Positions 13,237-24,700 of a DNA stretch of 64,000 nucleotides are shown one piece after another (the first letter of the stretch is position 1; every line of letters begins with the position of its first letter). This stretch comes from Scenedesmus sp. ARA3. Its lineage: Eukaryota; Chlorophyta; Chlorophyceae; Sphaeropleales; Scenedesmaceae. The notes beneath the pieces were generated by a model that was not told the origin of the DNA, searched no databases, and saw nothing but the letters and a program-made list of their open reading frames with translations. The position numbers and the translations under genes were made by a program. Where the stretch lies: assembly GCA_004335835.1 (NCBI GenBank), contig RWJK01001226.1:45482-109481 (forward strand), written 5' to 3'.

Positions 13237-13881
13237 GTGGTGCACGCACCCTCAGCAGGTTGCTGGGTTGCCATGCTACTGCTGGGAAGGCAGCGTTGAC
13301 CTGCGTAGAGGCAAAGACATTGCGGCAACAACACAAACTGTCATATTATACAGCTGGGCAGCTGCAGACCAACAAGCACAGTGCCTGGTATTGTTGGTGC
13401 ATGTTTATGTACAGATTTGTGCATGCAGGGCAACACAAAGAGTGTCTGAGACGCATCAGAACCAGTCTGCATGCTGGCATGCAGAAAGCATAGTGCTCTC
13501 GGGCGTATTGCAATGCCTCCAGACCAATGGCGCAGCTGCTGCTTGCATCCAGTGCTGTCATTTTCAGCTCATTCTGCCGCAGCTGACCTCATCCACGAAT
13601 GTGCCACCAAGTATGCCTTGGCACCATATTAAAGGGAGCTGTTGTTCATCTGTGCTGTTGCTGTTATGTTGCTCCTGCAGTACCGCCTGCTGCTGTGCCT
13701 GTTGCTGCTGCTCTGAACTCTGCCCATTGGCAGAAGCACTATGTTCATGATCGTTTAGGGCTTTGATCACCACTGATCGTGACACACGATGTCTGAGACA
13801 TCTGCTGGCAGCAGCAGCAGCAGCACACCGGGCCGGGGAACAAGGCGAGCACAAGTAACATTGCAGGGCGCTGAAGACCAT
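9808..13881 (-). CDS. plastid CPBP-family (CAAX-type) intramembrane metalloprotease, 374 aa
   Basis: Six minus-strand exons join in phase: 13881-13588, 13300-13250, 13041-12752, 12442-12343, 11497-11369 and 10068-9808. The N-terminus (MVFSALQC..RSVVIKA) is Ala/Ser/Arg-rich and resembles a chloroplast transit peptide. Hydrophobic segments follow in exons 3-4. All three motifs of the CPBP/Abi family are present. EExxxR is EEVFWR (E287, E288, R292), with the intron falling exactly between EE and VFWR. FxxxH is FAVLH (F316, H320). HxxxN is HGLWN (H354, N358). The family are glutamate/histidine metal-type proteases inside membranes; Rce1 is the eukaryotic CAAX protease, and plant plastid members are known. 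The substrate here is unknown. Exon 1 uses a weak donor, GTCAGC, which is the least certain junction. Introns 3', 4 and 5 are built largely of exon echoes. Poly-Ser and poly-Ala lie in exon 3. Confidence 0.85.
10080..10440 (-). repeat. three acceptor-type echoes of CPBP exon 6
   Basis: The true exon 6 start (CTGCAG|GTGTTCTGGCGAGG, exon base 1 at 10068) is preceded in the intron by three copies of the same acceptor plus about 25 bases of exon, at roughly 10191, 10315 and 10428. Spacings are 123, 124 and 115 bp. Each copy ends in a CAG/CTG tract in place of the rest of the exon. The copies keep CAG|GT or CAG|GC, so they are potential decoy 3' splice sites. Confidence 0.85.
10600..11190 (-). repeat. 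three donor-type echoes of CPBP exon 5
   Basis: The exon 5 end, coding GDWRSVGLHC..GPLWEE, with its donor GTGCGAGA (last exon base 11369) recurs with the equivalent base at 11111, 10863 and 10620. Spacings are 258, 248 and 243 bp. Two copies keep GAGGAG|GTGCG exactly; the first has GAGGGG|GTGAGC. Only the copy at 11497-11369 has the unique upstream part of the exon and a CAG acceptor, so it is taken as the real exon. Confidence 0.85.
11780..12300 (-). repeat. four donor-type echoes of CPBP exon 4
   Basis: The end of exon 4, coding VDPLLWGAWQPAVQ, with donor GTGAGT (last exon base 12343) recurs with junctions at 12230, 12069, 11958 and 11788. Spacings are 113, 161, 111 and 170 bp. The nearest copy retains about 60 exon bases nearly unchanged; the others keep about 25-45. 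All keep GT at the donor. Confidence 0.8.
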
Positions 13882-14223
13882 GATTGGGATGTCTTGAAGC
13901 AGTTTGAAACACGTTGAAGGCAACTAGGAAAGATACTTCCGGATACAAACTCCGACCAATGCCGAACCGCGGACCTATATGAGTTGTATCGGTCGCCCTT
14001 CCTCGCACGGCACTTGTTTTGCACCTTACTATCTTTTGGATTGTCTTCTTATGAATCACACCTTTCTTTGCGATAGGACACACGAATTTTGGGCACAATT
14101 CAAAGGCAACTCTCCTACAGTCTTCACATCTATCACGCGGCAGCATGATCGCTCATTGATTGTGCAGTTTGACATTTTACGGCAGTCTGCAGGCCGCGGC
14201 AAGCACCCCGGTAGTCACTCATC
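13882..14223. promoter_or_regulatory. probable shared 5' region of two divergent genes
   Basis: About 340 bp separate the start codon of the minus-strand CPBP gene from the ATG of the plus-strand frame at 14224. It is much poorer in CAG repeats than its surroundings. No TATA box or other named element is convincing. Its role as a divergent promoter is inferred from position only. Confidence 0.35.
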
Positions 14224-14610
14224 ATGGCTGTTTATGGATCGAGCCCGTTCACAGCTTACGCTTCTAAGAGCTTTGACGCTGCTTATGATAAACACAAGAC
14301 TCCCGTAGCTAGCTATGCATCAAGCCCGCCCGTGGCGCTGACACAAAGTGCCTGCACAGCAGCAGCAGCGGCCCATCACGCTTCTAGCCAACGGAGGATG
14401 CTGCACATGCACCCGTTGGTGGTCTTCATGCTACTCGCGTGTGTGCTTTCGGCTGCTTATGTAATGCGGCCAGATGAGGAGGGCACAGGCAACACCTATC
14501 AGGCGTTGTCACTGCTGAGACGCCCAGATTCCCTGCAGGAGCAGAGACAGCAGCCACTGGTGAGAAGCTGCCAGCCATCAGAGCCATTAGTCATCATAAA
14601 CTTGCTTTGA
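14224..14610 (+). CDS. N-terminal exon of a putative type II membrane protein
   Basis: ATG at 14224 opens a frame whose first ~60 residues are polar. A single hydrophobic span (HPLVVFMLLACVLSAAYVM, residues 63-81) and a polar stretch follow. A good donor, CTG|GTGAGA, lies at 14559/14560 after 112 codons; without splicing the frame stops at 14608-14610. A short cytosolic tail plus one membrane anchor is typical of Golgi type II enzymes, but no catalytic domain could be attached. Candidate later exons on this strand lie at 15217-15560, 16094-16220 and 16940-17040, the last encoding a hydrophobic stretch with TAAVMIGAGAAFYLSGQF. Phases could not be made to join, so the gene is left as one exon. 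Confidence 0.4.
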   Translation: MAVYGSSPFTAYASKSFDAAYDKHKTPVASYASSPPVALTQSACTAAAAAHHASSQRRMLHMHPLVVFMLLACVLSAAYVMRPDEEGTGNTYQALSLLRRPDSLQEQRQQPLVRSCQPSEPLVIINLL

Positions 14611-14671
14611 TTTTCCTGAAACTGCTGTACTGCTAGCCCTTCAGTTGGCATCAAGCTGGGCTGGTGCTTGT

Positions 14672-15274
14672 TCAAGCATCGGCATGTGCCAGCACCGCCC
14701 GTTGGGCACGTAATCTGCTGCTGCTTGATGCCAACACCAGACACATATTGACAGGCAGGCATGTGTGCAACACGGCATGGCAGCATGCATTTGTCGTTTT
14801 CCTCTGCAGTATTCCTCTGGAGTAGCTGATTCTAGTCAATAATCGCCGTGCTTCGCAGCAGACCGCTGCAGCAGTGCCACTGACGTACTGCGCTGTTTGC
14901 TGCTGCGCATATGCTTCCAGCCACGGGACACAGTAAGGTGCAAGCTGCTGCACAGCAGAGACGCACAGCATGGCAGCAGCCTGGACGCAACCATCTGCGC
15001 AGAGCAGAGCAGCGACGGAAGCCAGCAGCAGGTCACTATCTGGAGTGTACACAGCATCAGCAACCCCTCGCAGGATAGCTTGCAGGAAAGCGGCAGTGAC
15101 AGCAGCAGCAGCAGAAGCAGCTATGCGTATGCACACGCTGCTGAGGGGGCGGAGTATGGTCATCACAGGCGGCGAGCCGTGCACCGGAAGACGCTTATGT
15201 ACCTGGCACAGCGGCGGTGACACATGTTGCAGCAGCAATTCTGATGACTCGTCTGGATGCTTCACGGCTGTCAT
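14672..15274 (-). CDS. hypothetical 200-codon frame, Ala/Val/Leu-rich
   Basis: ATG at 15274 to a stop at 14672-14674 on the minus strand. The middle part (AAAAVTAAFLQAILRGVADA, then LLLASVAALLCADGCVQAAA) looks like amphipathic helices of a helical-repeat protein, and it is not a simple triplet-repeat product. It lies antisense to the presumed introns of the frame starting at 14224. It could be a real exon of an unidentified minus-strand gene or a shadow. No domain is recognised. Confidence 0.25.
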   Translation of the reverse strand: MTAVKHPDESSELLLQHVSPPLCQVHKRLPVHGSPPVMTILRPLSSVCIRIAASAAAAVTAAFLQAILRGVADAVYTPDSDLLLASVAALLCADGCVQAAAMLCVSAVQQLAPYCVPWLEAYAQQQTAQYVSGTAAAVCCEARRLLTRISYSRGILQRKTTNACCHAVLHTCLPVNMCLVLASSSSRLRAQRAVLAHADA

Positions 15275-18250
15275 GGCTTCATGGTGTGAATGTGATCATG
15301 TTGCCGTGTGGAGCAGCAAAAGGCGAGATGCATTGCCGCAGCAGTGGCAGCACGGAAGAGTGTCCCGGATCGTGGCTATGTAAAACATACGAGGCGGCAG
15401 TTGATGTGTTGCTTTGTCGTCGGCGCGTGTTTGTCCCATTTGCGCGCAGCCACTATGCACTGCTGTACATGTTTGGCAGGAGGGTGTTGCACAGCGCAAC
15501 TGTCGTGGAGGCGTGCGTGCGTGGGGAATGTGCAGTGCAGTCGGTCCATGAGAATCAGGGGGTTGGTTGCACTGCAGTTGCTTTTCTGCCTCCTCTGTTG
15601 ATGCATCCGATGCGATGTGCGCTGCACAGTGATGCTTGTTGCGCCCTATAGCTGGCTTGCAGGATGATTTGCAAAGTGGTTTTTCAGTGGGACATTGGTG
15701 TCTACTAATCAGTCATACAGTAGTGTCCAAGTACACGCTTCTCAGCACACACAAACAGTGAGTTCAACAGGTGCTGATTTGAAAGGTGTTATAACGCGCA
15801 CCTACGCCTGCTGTGGATTGCTGGAGCGCCGCGACTTGCCAGTGCTGCCTGCCCTGCATGTACAGCTCGGCAGGTGCGGGTTTCAGCAATAAGCTTGTTG
15901 TTGCTCAGGCGTCGTGTGTGCTTGGCAGAAGCCGCATAGGCACATGGCGTTGTGTAGCACTCTGTGTGTGTTGTCACTTTGTGACGTCTTAGCACTTGTG
16001 CTAACAGGTGAGTAAGTTTGATAGTCCAGCGCGATGGGCTGGCGTTTTTGTGCCGCATTCCATATCCATGTCTATGGTGCTGCGTTGTTGCAGGTGCTGG
16101 TTGGACACCTTACAACGGCTTCTGATGAAGCCAACATACAGGCATTGCTTCATCTATCGGGCTGCCAAACCCACCCCTGTATACAAACAGCAGACCAGCC
16201 TAGCTGCACTGCTGGACTGTTAGGGACTGCCTTGAAATGCTGCAGCTGTGCCTGCATGGTTTGGGGTTGTCGTGCGTGGTTGGTTGGTTTCTGGTTTCTT
16301 TTGCGTGTGTCTGGCATGCATTTGGCGTAGTGGCAGCTGAGTCGATTGATTTTCGCTGCGGCGGCATGAGCAGCGCAGGACTTGCATGCTTGCGCACCTA
16401 GGCATGATCCGTCATCATGCCTTGGCTTGCAAACAGCTGTCCGTGCGGTGCGGCCCTGCATCACTGAGCTTGTGCGACACATATGTGGAACTCTGTCGAG
16501 GCCGTTCTGAGTACGGTTTTGGAGTGGCTGGTGATGGTTGCTGTACATTGACTTTGTTTTGCAGGACTCGCAGGCACTGCTTGGGTGGCTGTGACACATG
16601 TCGGATTGCTATATATAGAGAAGGCCTGCTGATTGGGGTGCTGTCACTTGGGAGTTGTCGCTGCAGAGTAGGCTCTGTGCTCAACATGGCTATGGCTGTG
16701 GGTTGGCAACTTGATGGTGCGTACGCTCCGCAGCTATGCACGAAGATGGTCTTAAAAACCACGCGCTGTTCTGAGACCCTGCTGCTTGCTTGGCGTCGGC
16801 AGCGGGGCAAAGGGTAGGTTGACCTTTTGTGCCTGCTGCTGCCTGCCTTCCATTTCTGTGGTGTGTGGCAAACATCAGACAATCCAGGGCGCAGAACGGC
16901 GCAGAACATGCGCTGCAGTTGCTGCTGCCTGCTTTTATAACTGCTCAGGTGGCATGCAATGTCCCTACTGCAGCCGTCATGATAGGAGCGGGTGCTGCCT
17001 TCTATTTATCTGGCCAGTTCCACAGCTGTTTTGGCCCTTTACTGCTAGGCAGAAGTATGCCCCGTGTTCAACTGCACGCAAACCGTTTGCATTGCCTAGC
17101 CAGCGCCAGCAGCAGTTGGTATGTGTGGTGCCTTGCAGTTGACAGAGAGCTTGCATATGGCATGTAAGCATGTAGCGCAGTCTGTCGCCTGACGGCAGGA
17201 TTCATTGCAGGCTACACAATCAGACACTGTCACAGTGTGAGACGCACTGCAGCATGCAGCCGTGTGTGTTTCGTGTGGTGTGATAATTTCAACGGCAGGT
17301 CAACAGGCCTTGTTGCCAAGGCATTGACCATGTTTCATTGCATTTATTTCAATGGCACTTCGGCAGGCCTTGTTACCAAGGACCTGACTGTGATCAGAAG
17401 GGAAGCATGCAGTAGCATGCAGACTGCATGCGTGTGTGGCTGGTTTACCACGCACGGCAGACCGCTGTATGCTTGTCTAGAACAGCAGGCTTAACAGTAG
17501 CAATAGGAGTGCTTACTAAAAGCTGGTTGTAGCGTATCCAGACAGCTTGTACTGGGGCATTTGGGGTGTATTGCTCCCAGCTGAGGCTGTTTGCACAGCC
17601 TTTTTGTTACTGCTGGCACCTTTTACAAATGCATCGGCTCTTGCCTGAGGTCATCTTGACCAGGGTTGTCTGTAGCCTGGGCGCTGCAACTTGCTGTTTA
17701 AAGTTGCAACTTGTAATTGTATGGTCACGACAAGCCTTGTGACACCCTGCAACTAGGATTATGGCGTTTGATCAAACCAATCAATTACGTCGTGTGAGGC
17801 AGGCGTGCCTTCACGGCTTCAGCTGCAGCCTGTTGGGTCGGGCCCAAGGCCTGGCTGACCTGCAGCGACCTCCTCACTCTTGTGTCAGCATGCCTAGGGT
17901 TCTTACATAGAGATGGTGGCGCTTATCTCAGCGCTACAGCAACATTGACTTTTGGGAAACAATGATACTGGTCGTTAGAGCATTGTGCAGTGCGTGAACG
18001 CTGAAGCGGACTGGCGACCTGCCTGTGCCTGCACTCAGTCACTCGGACGCCCTACATGGACCAAACAAAAGATATTAGCATACATGCCGTCCACAGAAGC
18101 GAGGTGAGCGGTAAACTGTGCTACAGCTCCACCATCACGGCCAAGGGTGGGGTGACTGGGCGGGTTATTCGTGCACAGTAGTGCAGCTGCGGCGTATACA
18201 CGTCACGTCGATAGTTGACAAAAAGTGAAGCTCGATGTGCGTTTCTGCAG
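15275..18250. other. low-repeat region with unresolved exon candidates
   Basis: Base composition changes here: fewer CAG repeats, more T and TG. Exon-like pieces after CAG acceptors occur on the plus strand near 16094 (VLVGHLTTASDEANIQALLH) and 16948. At 17290-17400 a frame carries an in-frame tandem duplication, FNGRSTGLVAKALT followed by FNGTSAGLVTKDLT. A TGTAA lies at 17712-17716. These would fit the body and 3' end of the plus gene starting at 14224, but no continuous model was found. 17500-18080 shows nothing coding. Confidence 0.35.
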
Positions 18251-20415
18251 AGCGAAGCTTCGCTGTACTCGAGTACCAGCGACTGGGGAGCAGAGCACAC
18301 ACTAGACACAGGCATTAAGCTGCCCCCAGGCACACCCACATGCAAGGTTGCTGTGCTGGACTTGCATCCAACTCAACTGGCAGTGGGCATGCAGCAGGTG
18401 AGGACGCTGGAGTGGGATGGCCACAGCGGCAGCAGCAGCAGCAGCAGCAGCAGGGGCCAACGCAGCAGCAGCAGCAGTAATAGCAGCAATACACAGCCAG
18501 CATTTGTTGTTGTGCACTCAGCCCACACATCGCCAAAGCGACGAGCACACTGCTGCATATGTTACAGCAGGACAGAAAGGAAGCAGAACTTCAAATATAC
18601 TTTACCTGAAGCAATGAGGACCCGGCCTGTGCATATGCAGGTGCATGAGAAGATGGCCAAGGTAGCCAAAAAGCAGCAGAAGGGCCCGGAAGCCTTAGAA
18701 AAGTTCCTGCAAGGGCACCCAGTGCCTGTGGTGCTGGGGCCTGGCCAGAAGCGGTACCTGATCGACCACCACCACCTGTGCAGTGCACTGCACAAGATGG
18801 GCGTTGAAAGCTGCTATGCAGGTGTGGGGAAGTAGAAGCGCTGTGCACAGTTGTGTGAGCAGCAGTTGACAGCAATGCAGCACAGCTGCTGAGCAGCATC
18901 GGCAGTGCCTGTTTCTGACCGTCTGTAGCAGAAGTGCGCGCAGCTGTTGAGGACTTGGGAATATAGCAGTGGCGAGCTGCTGGCTGTGTTCAGACATACA
19001 GACATGACCTGCAGCAGGTTTCCTCTGCCTTGCGCTTGACGTCTTGCAAAGCGATTGAGTGCTGCTGTGTGTTCATTGAAGCTTATACTAGTGTAACCCG
19101 TGTCATAGTGGACTTGTGCAACTTCCTGCAGGCACGGTGTGCGACTACTCCGAGCTCAGCCAGGAGCAGTTCTGGGCAATGATGCTTTACCTTGTGCTTA
19201 ATACATTGGACACCTCATCCCATTTTGTATTGGCTGCTGGCCTGATTTTCATATATGCTGCATCGTGTTTGACCAGCTCAGGAATGATCGATTCATCATT
19301 CAGGGATGTGTGAACCATGGTGGCCTCACTCTTCTGGGGCAGGGACACCATGAGCAAACTGCTTGATTCAAAAACATGTGCAACATCCTGCAGGCACGGT
19401 GTGCGACTACTCGGAGCTCAGCCAGGAGCAGTTCTGGGTGGCCATGGCACGCCGCAACTACCTGTGGGCGCACAAGCCAGATGGCACAGCAGCAGATGGA
19501 CACGAACTGCCAGGCCTGCTGCCGCAGACAGTAGAGGGTGGGTGTGTTCATGCTCAAGCATGACATACTGATGGGATGCAGTAAACTTTTGTAAACCTTG
19601 TTGTTTGCTGCTAGCTCTCAACATTTGTTTTCAGCCAGAATGGAATAGGCACACATGACAAGTGTTCCGCGCACATTCCTGAACACAACACCCCTGAACG
19701 CTGTTGGTTTGCCACAGCCATAATAGAGCATGTATATATTACATGTGCTCGCACACAGCCCTCAAAAGCCCTGAACTCTGTTGGTTTGCCATACTCCCCC
19801 TACAGGGCTGGCTGACGACCCTTACCGCAGCCTAGCAGCTCTGGTCAGGAAAGCAGGCGGCTACAACAAGTCCACCAAGCCCTTCTCAGAGGTAAGGGGT
19901 GCTGTTTGTTCAGTCGCAGCTGTGTGCAACGGCGTGATCCCCGTTTTACATGAAAGTATATGCAGTGCGCGCAGTTTGCAAGGTGCTGGTTTTCTGTGCT
20001 GCAGGCGCCCTGGTGCTGCGCTGGCAGCCTTGTAGCGAACTGAGTATTCTCCAGGTTTTGTACAACAGCAGCAGCAGCTGCAGCTGGTAGTTTGACAGCG
20101 CTTCGTGTGTCCGGCAGGCAGAGTTTGTGCACAGCCAGCACGGCAGCTTTGTTGCATTACTGCCTCACACTTCTGCCTCTGTGTTCTTCTGTTCAATGTT
20201 TGCAGTTCATCTGGGCCAACTACCTGCGGCCGCGCGTGCCTATGGTGCTAATGGCAGTGCCGGATGTGGAGGCGTATGTACACAAAGGCATCAGCCATGC
20301 CATGCATGCAGACGCAGCAGCGCTTCCCGGCTACACGGCACTGTCTGCTGCCAGCACAGAGCAGCTGGACGCAATGCGCTGCCTGGGGCAGGAGCAGCTG
20401 CAGGCGGTTGAGTGA
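18251..20415 (+). CDS. ParB-like protein (ParBc_2 type), about 255 aa plus an unresolved N-terminus
   Basis: Five exons join in phase: 18251-18397, 18641-18821, 19394-19537, 19806-19891 and 20206-20415 (TGA). The product carries the hallmarks of the ParB-like family found mainly in bacteria: DLHPTQLAVGMQQV at the start; FLQGHPVPVVLGPGQKRYLI, then DHHHLCSALHKMGVES; then DYSELSQEQFW; LADDPYRSLAALVRKAGGY; and FIWANYLRP. ParB/sulfiredoxin-fold proteins bind DNA or act as nucleases or NTP-binding proteins; the activity of this subfamily is not established. The 5' end is open. A 20-base exon, 18084-18103 (MPSTEA), could supply the ATG if the acceptor is two bases downstream of the TTTCTGCAG. The intron before exon 3 holds an acceptor echo, and an echo of the gene's end follows the stop. 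The five-exon structure shows it is a resident nuclear gene, not bacterial contamination. Confidence 0.8.
19123..19178 (+). repeat. acceptor-type echo of ParB-like exon 3
   Basis: CTGCAG|GCACGGTGTGCGACTACTC and about 30 more exon bases are repeated 262 bp upstream of the true exon 3 (exon base 1 at 19394; echo base 1 at 19132). One silent difference occurs (TCC/TCG) before the copies diverge at TTCTGGG. The echo is in frame and has an intact acceptor, but no donor follows closely. Confidence 0.8.
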
Positions 20416-20471
20416 GGTGTACAGTGGGGTGTGCAGCTTGCAGGAAATCGGCTGTGAAGCATGCACTGTTG

Positions 20472-20528
20472 CTGGACGCAATGTCTGGGACAGGAGCAGC
20501 TGCAGGAGCAGCTGCAGGAAGTGGAGTG
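20472..20528 (+). repeat. echo of the ParB-like gene's last codons and stop
   Basis: CTGGACGCAATG..CAGGAGCAGCTGCAG..GTTGAGTGA, which ends at 20415, recurs ending in GTGGAGTGA at 20528, 113 bp downstream. It lies in the presumed 3' UTR. The copy has a small internal duplication of GAGCAGCTGCAG. Confidence 0.65.
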
Positions 20529-21770
20529 AAGTTCACAGTGACGTGTGCAGAACGTGCAGCACAGCTTGCAGGAAAACGGGTCGAATCATGCATTGTAGCT
20601 GGCTGAAGGAGAGTTTGTGCAATAGGCTGAGTAGCGCAGCTGTGTACTATAATGAACTGCGTGCGTGCCTTCATGCGTCAACGAATGAGATGCTCCCTTG
20701 AAGCATATTCTGGGCCCGACATGGTGGCTTTGGACGACTGTAGGTTTGAGTGGATGAGGGTGGGGTGCAGCAGGGCAGCGCGCACGCGTCCCATCCCTTG
20801 CAAATCCCACACAATGCATCAGGCTGCTGGCACGACGCACAGTTGGCTGTATCAGTTTTCGCTTGCTTGATTCATGGTGTATGCTGCTGTGATGGTGGCA
20901 CTGCCTGGCAGACTTTTAGTGTCTGGTACACACCTTCACCTTTCCCTGCAAGACGGTGGTGGAATGTTTGGGGTGCACTGGCGTGAAATGCAGCACAGCA
21001 TTGCATGTCTGGTTCCTTTATTTTTATGTGTATGAAACTGGTTTTGTGTGAGATGAGCATCATGTGGCTGGCAGTCTGCTGTGTTGCTGGCATGTGATTT
21101 AAGTAGAAGGGTTCAGCAGCTGGCACGAAGATAAGGGTTTGCTCCTGTCGAGAGGGGCTGGTGTGTGCTGTGGCCCGTCGTTGCTACTCGCGCCAGCTGG
21201 CTGTAGAATGCATATTGCATGTCAAGTGGTGGCGTGGCAAACCCTTGCTGCTGGCAGTCAGATCCTGTACAATCTGTTACATTGACTGGTTTGACCTGGG
21301 TTGAGCTCTGCAAAGCACTCCAGCCCACAGTGCTGCTCGCATTGGCAACATCCGTTCATACCTGCTACTTGAAGGCAAGTGCTGCTTGAATAGATGCACC
21401 AGTTTACGGCACCACCTGTGGCAAGCCTTGAACCGTCGGTGCTACCTGTAAACTCCCCAAGCACCGTCAGGATCTACAGCAACTAAAGCATCGCACTCTT
21501 ATTTTCATAGTTTCTGATGCGTTCGCAAGGGCAGCAGTGAGGACACGCTCTGGTGAGCTGCCCTGCTGTGCGCGCCAACTACTTCCCTCGGCCAGTTCGC
21601 TCGTTTCCTCATAAATCAGCAGCTGCACTCCAGAAACAGTGCTGTTAAACCAATACACGTGCGTCTTTCTCACTTACTTGCAGGTGAACAGCCCCAACAA
21701 GCAGCATGCTGCTGCTGTACTGAGCTGCCCAGCAGTTGCTTGCTACTTGAGGCAGCAGCTCACGGCCAGC
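20529..21770. other. ParB-like 3' flank and bZIP 5' region
   Basis: No confident gene. A CAG acceptor at 21682-21684 leads into the long bZIP frame 87 bases before its first ATG, so one or more upstream, probably non-coding or unresolved, exons may lie here. TGTAA at 21447-21451 is a possible poly(A) signal. Confidence 0.4.
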
Positions 21771-24700
21771 ATGGATCTTGTGCCCCATCTCACACAAGAA
21801 GACATGCAAGCACTTCAGTCGCTTGCTATGCAAGAAGGAGAGCTGCAGCAGCTGCTGGCTAGCTTCAGTGCACAGCCAACAGCTGTTCCTGCAAGCACAC
21901 CTGCATCAGCAGCTGCAGCTCCACTTATGCTGCAGCAGGAGTACAATCAGCATGCAACACAACAGCAGCAACAGCAGCAATACACGCAGCTACAGATGCA
22001 GATGCAGCCGTATGTCCTGCAGGCAAGTGATCAGTACCATCATGCACATATGCACTACGCAGCGCACCACAACCACCACTACGGGATGCAGCAACGCATG
22101 CAGACCACTGTAGCGGAGCCAGCAGCAGCACGAGAAGCACCAGGGCAAGCTTACCAGTATGGTGTGGTGCAGCAACAGCATGTCCACGGACCACACACGC
22201 ACCTCTCATGCCACAGCGAACAGCAGCTGCTCCAGGCACCACAGCAGTATGCGCAGCAGCACACAGCAGATTCAGCAGCACACGCAGCTGAGCACCTACA
22301 CCAGCAGCATGAGGAGCAACAGCAGCGGCACCTGTGGCAGATGCAGCTGCAGGCCCACCAAATGAACATGTATCATGGCTACGCCCAGCCAGAGCCTGCT
22401 GTCCTGCAAGAGCACGCAGCAGCAGCAGCAGCACCAGCACCAGCGCCAGCCATCAACCTGGAGGCAACAGCAGCAGCTGCTGCAGCTGTGCTAGCTGCGC
22501 AAGCTGCTTATACTGCAGCAGTACATAGCGAGCCTACTACAGCAGCAGCAGCGCCAACAACAGGGCCTGCAACAAGCAGCTGCACGATCATGGCAGCAGC
22601 AGCTGCTGCTGCCATGTTTGCTGGCGCGGATGCAGACACTGCAGGATGGCAGGCAGAGCTAGCGAAGCACATACCTTGTGTGTCAATTTCAGGCACAACC
22701 CAGCAGCAGCAGCAGCACGGCCAGGCGCACCCGGCGTGGTGCCACCCACCTATGCTGCAGCTGCCGCACGCGCCAAGCGCTAACGAAGCAGCTGCCATGG
22801 AGGCTGCTGCTGCTGCTGCTGCAGAAGCAGCAGCTGCTGTGAACCAGGCAGGGTGCTATGGCCAGGAGCCCAACTACTACCACAACCATCACATGCATCA
22901 GCTACAGCTTGAGGTGCAACAGCATCCCTACAGCCCCAGCTACCTGCAGCAGCAGCAGCAGCAGCAGCAGCATGATCAGCAGCAGCAGCCCACACACCCC
23001 ACCGGCCTGCCCTCGCCGCCTCCTACCCCTGGCTCACGCTACCTGTCCGGCCTGTTTGCCAGCCTGCAGCAGCAGCTGCAGGATCCAGACAGCACCAGCA
23101 GCCCTGCGCTGCGCTCACCAGAAGCAGTGGGGATGAAGAACGGCCACCATTGCTTCCTGGACGCTGTGGCTGAGGCTCTTGCAGGAAGCAGCGAGGGCTT
23201 GCAGGACCAGCAGCATCAGCATCAGGGGCAGCATGATGACCAGCACCACGCACACTTCAGCTTGCAGGACCAGCAGCAGCAGCATCAGCATCAGGGGCAG
23301 CACGATGACCAGCACCACGCACACTTCAGCTTGCAGGACCAGCAGCAGCAGCATCAGGGGCAGCAACATCACCAGCACCGCCAACACTTCAGCTTGCAGG
23401 ACCAGCAGCAGCAGGCAGGGCAGGAGTTCCTGCAGGATGCACCATGCTCAGCTGCAGCGCATGCAGCTGCTGCTGGCAGTGTTGGTGCTGCTGGTGGCAG
23501 CAGCACATGTGAGGTGCCAGTAGGCAATGAAGAACTGGACCAACATGATGGCGGCTTCTTCTTTGACAGTGCACCAGCAGACACCTTTGACCAGCAGCAG
23601 CTGCATGCGCTGCATCCAGAGGAGGATGAAGATCCAACCGGCATGGCCAGGTCGCTGCTGCTGCTGGGCCTGCCCCACTTGCAGGAACCTGGGTACACAG
23701 GTATAGAGGACCTGCTGTCGCCTGCCTTTGCGCCCTCTAGCTTGCCAGTGTCACCGCTGCCAGAATCAGCATTGTTCCAGCCAGATGATGCAGGAGCGCC
23801 AGGCAGCTTGCAGGATACACCTGCTGCTGCTGCTGCTGCTGCTGCTGCAAAGGCAGCAGCAGATGCAGACACGCAGGAGCAGCTGTTGGCAAACCTTGAT
23901 GAGCAGCAGCAGCTGGCAGCAGTGAAGGTAGAAGGTGGACAAGATGCAGCTGACGCCGCAGCAGCCCCTGTAGCAGTTACAGCAAACAACACCTTACCTC
24001 CACAGCGGCAGCGGCAGCAGCACGCAGCTGCTGCGCAGCTGCAGGTGCAGTGTGTGGCAATCGACAGCGTATCCTCACAAAACGACCAATCAGTGCTGCA
24101 GCTGGATGCACAGGGGCGGGCACCTGGGCTGGGGCCTGAGCAGTCGGCCGCCAGCCCTCTTCACCTTCAGCCGCCGCCGCAGCAGCAGCAGCAGCAGCAG
24201 CAGCCTCAGCAGCAGCAGGAGGAGGCACAGCATGCAGCACACCTGCCTAAGCACCTGCTGGTTACAGCACTGGGAGAGCAGGCACCTGAGGCTGTTGAGC
24301 AGCCAGGCGTCGAGGCGTCACTCACTCCGCAGCAGCGGCGGCAGCAGCAGCAGCAGCAGCACGTGGTTGCAGGAGCAGTAGAAGACACAGGACACATGCA
24401 CGAGCAGCAGGCAGTCTGCCAAGTGCACGGCAGCCAGCAGCAGGAATCACCAAGCTCACATCAGCAGCAGGAGCAGCAGCAGCAGCAGGAGCAGCAGCAG
24501 CAGCCTCTGCTGTTGCAGGAACCAGGGGCCAGCTGCTCAACAGAGTCAGCACACCACATTCTGCAGGAGCAGCCTGCTGCAGGCGCAGCGCAGGATGAGC
24601 AACAGCGCAGCCAGCAGGCTGCTGCTGCTGCTGCTGCTGCAGCAGCAGCAGCAGCAGGAGCAGGCCTAGACTTGGACAAAGCTGTAGCTCCGCTGCCACA

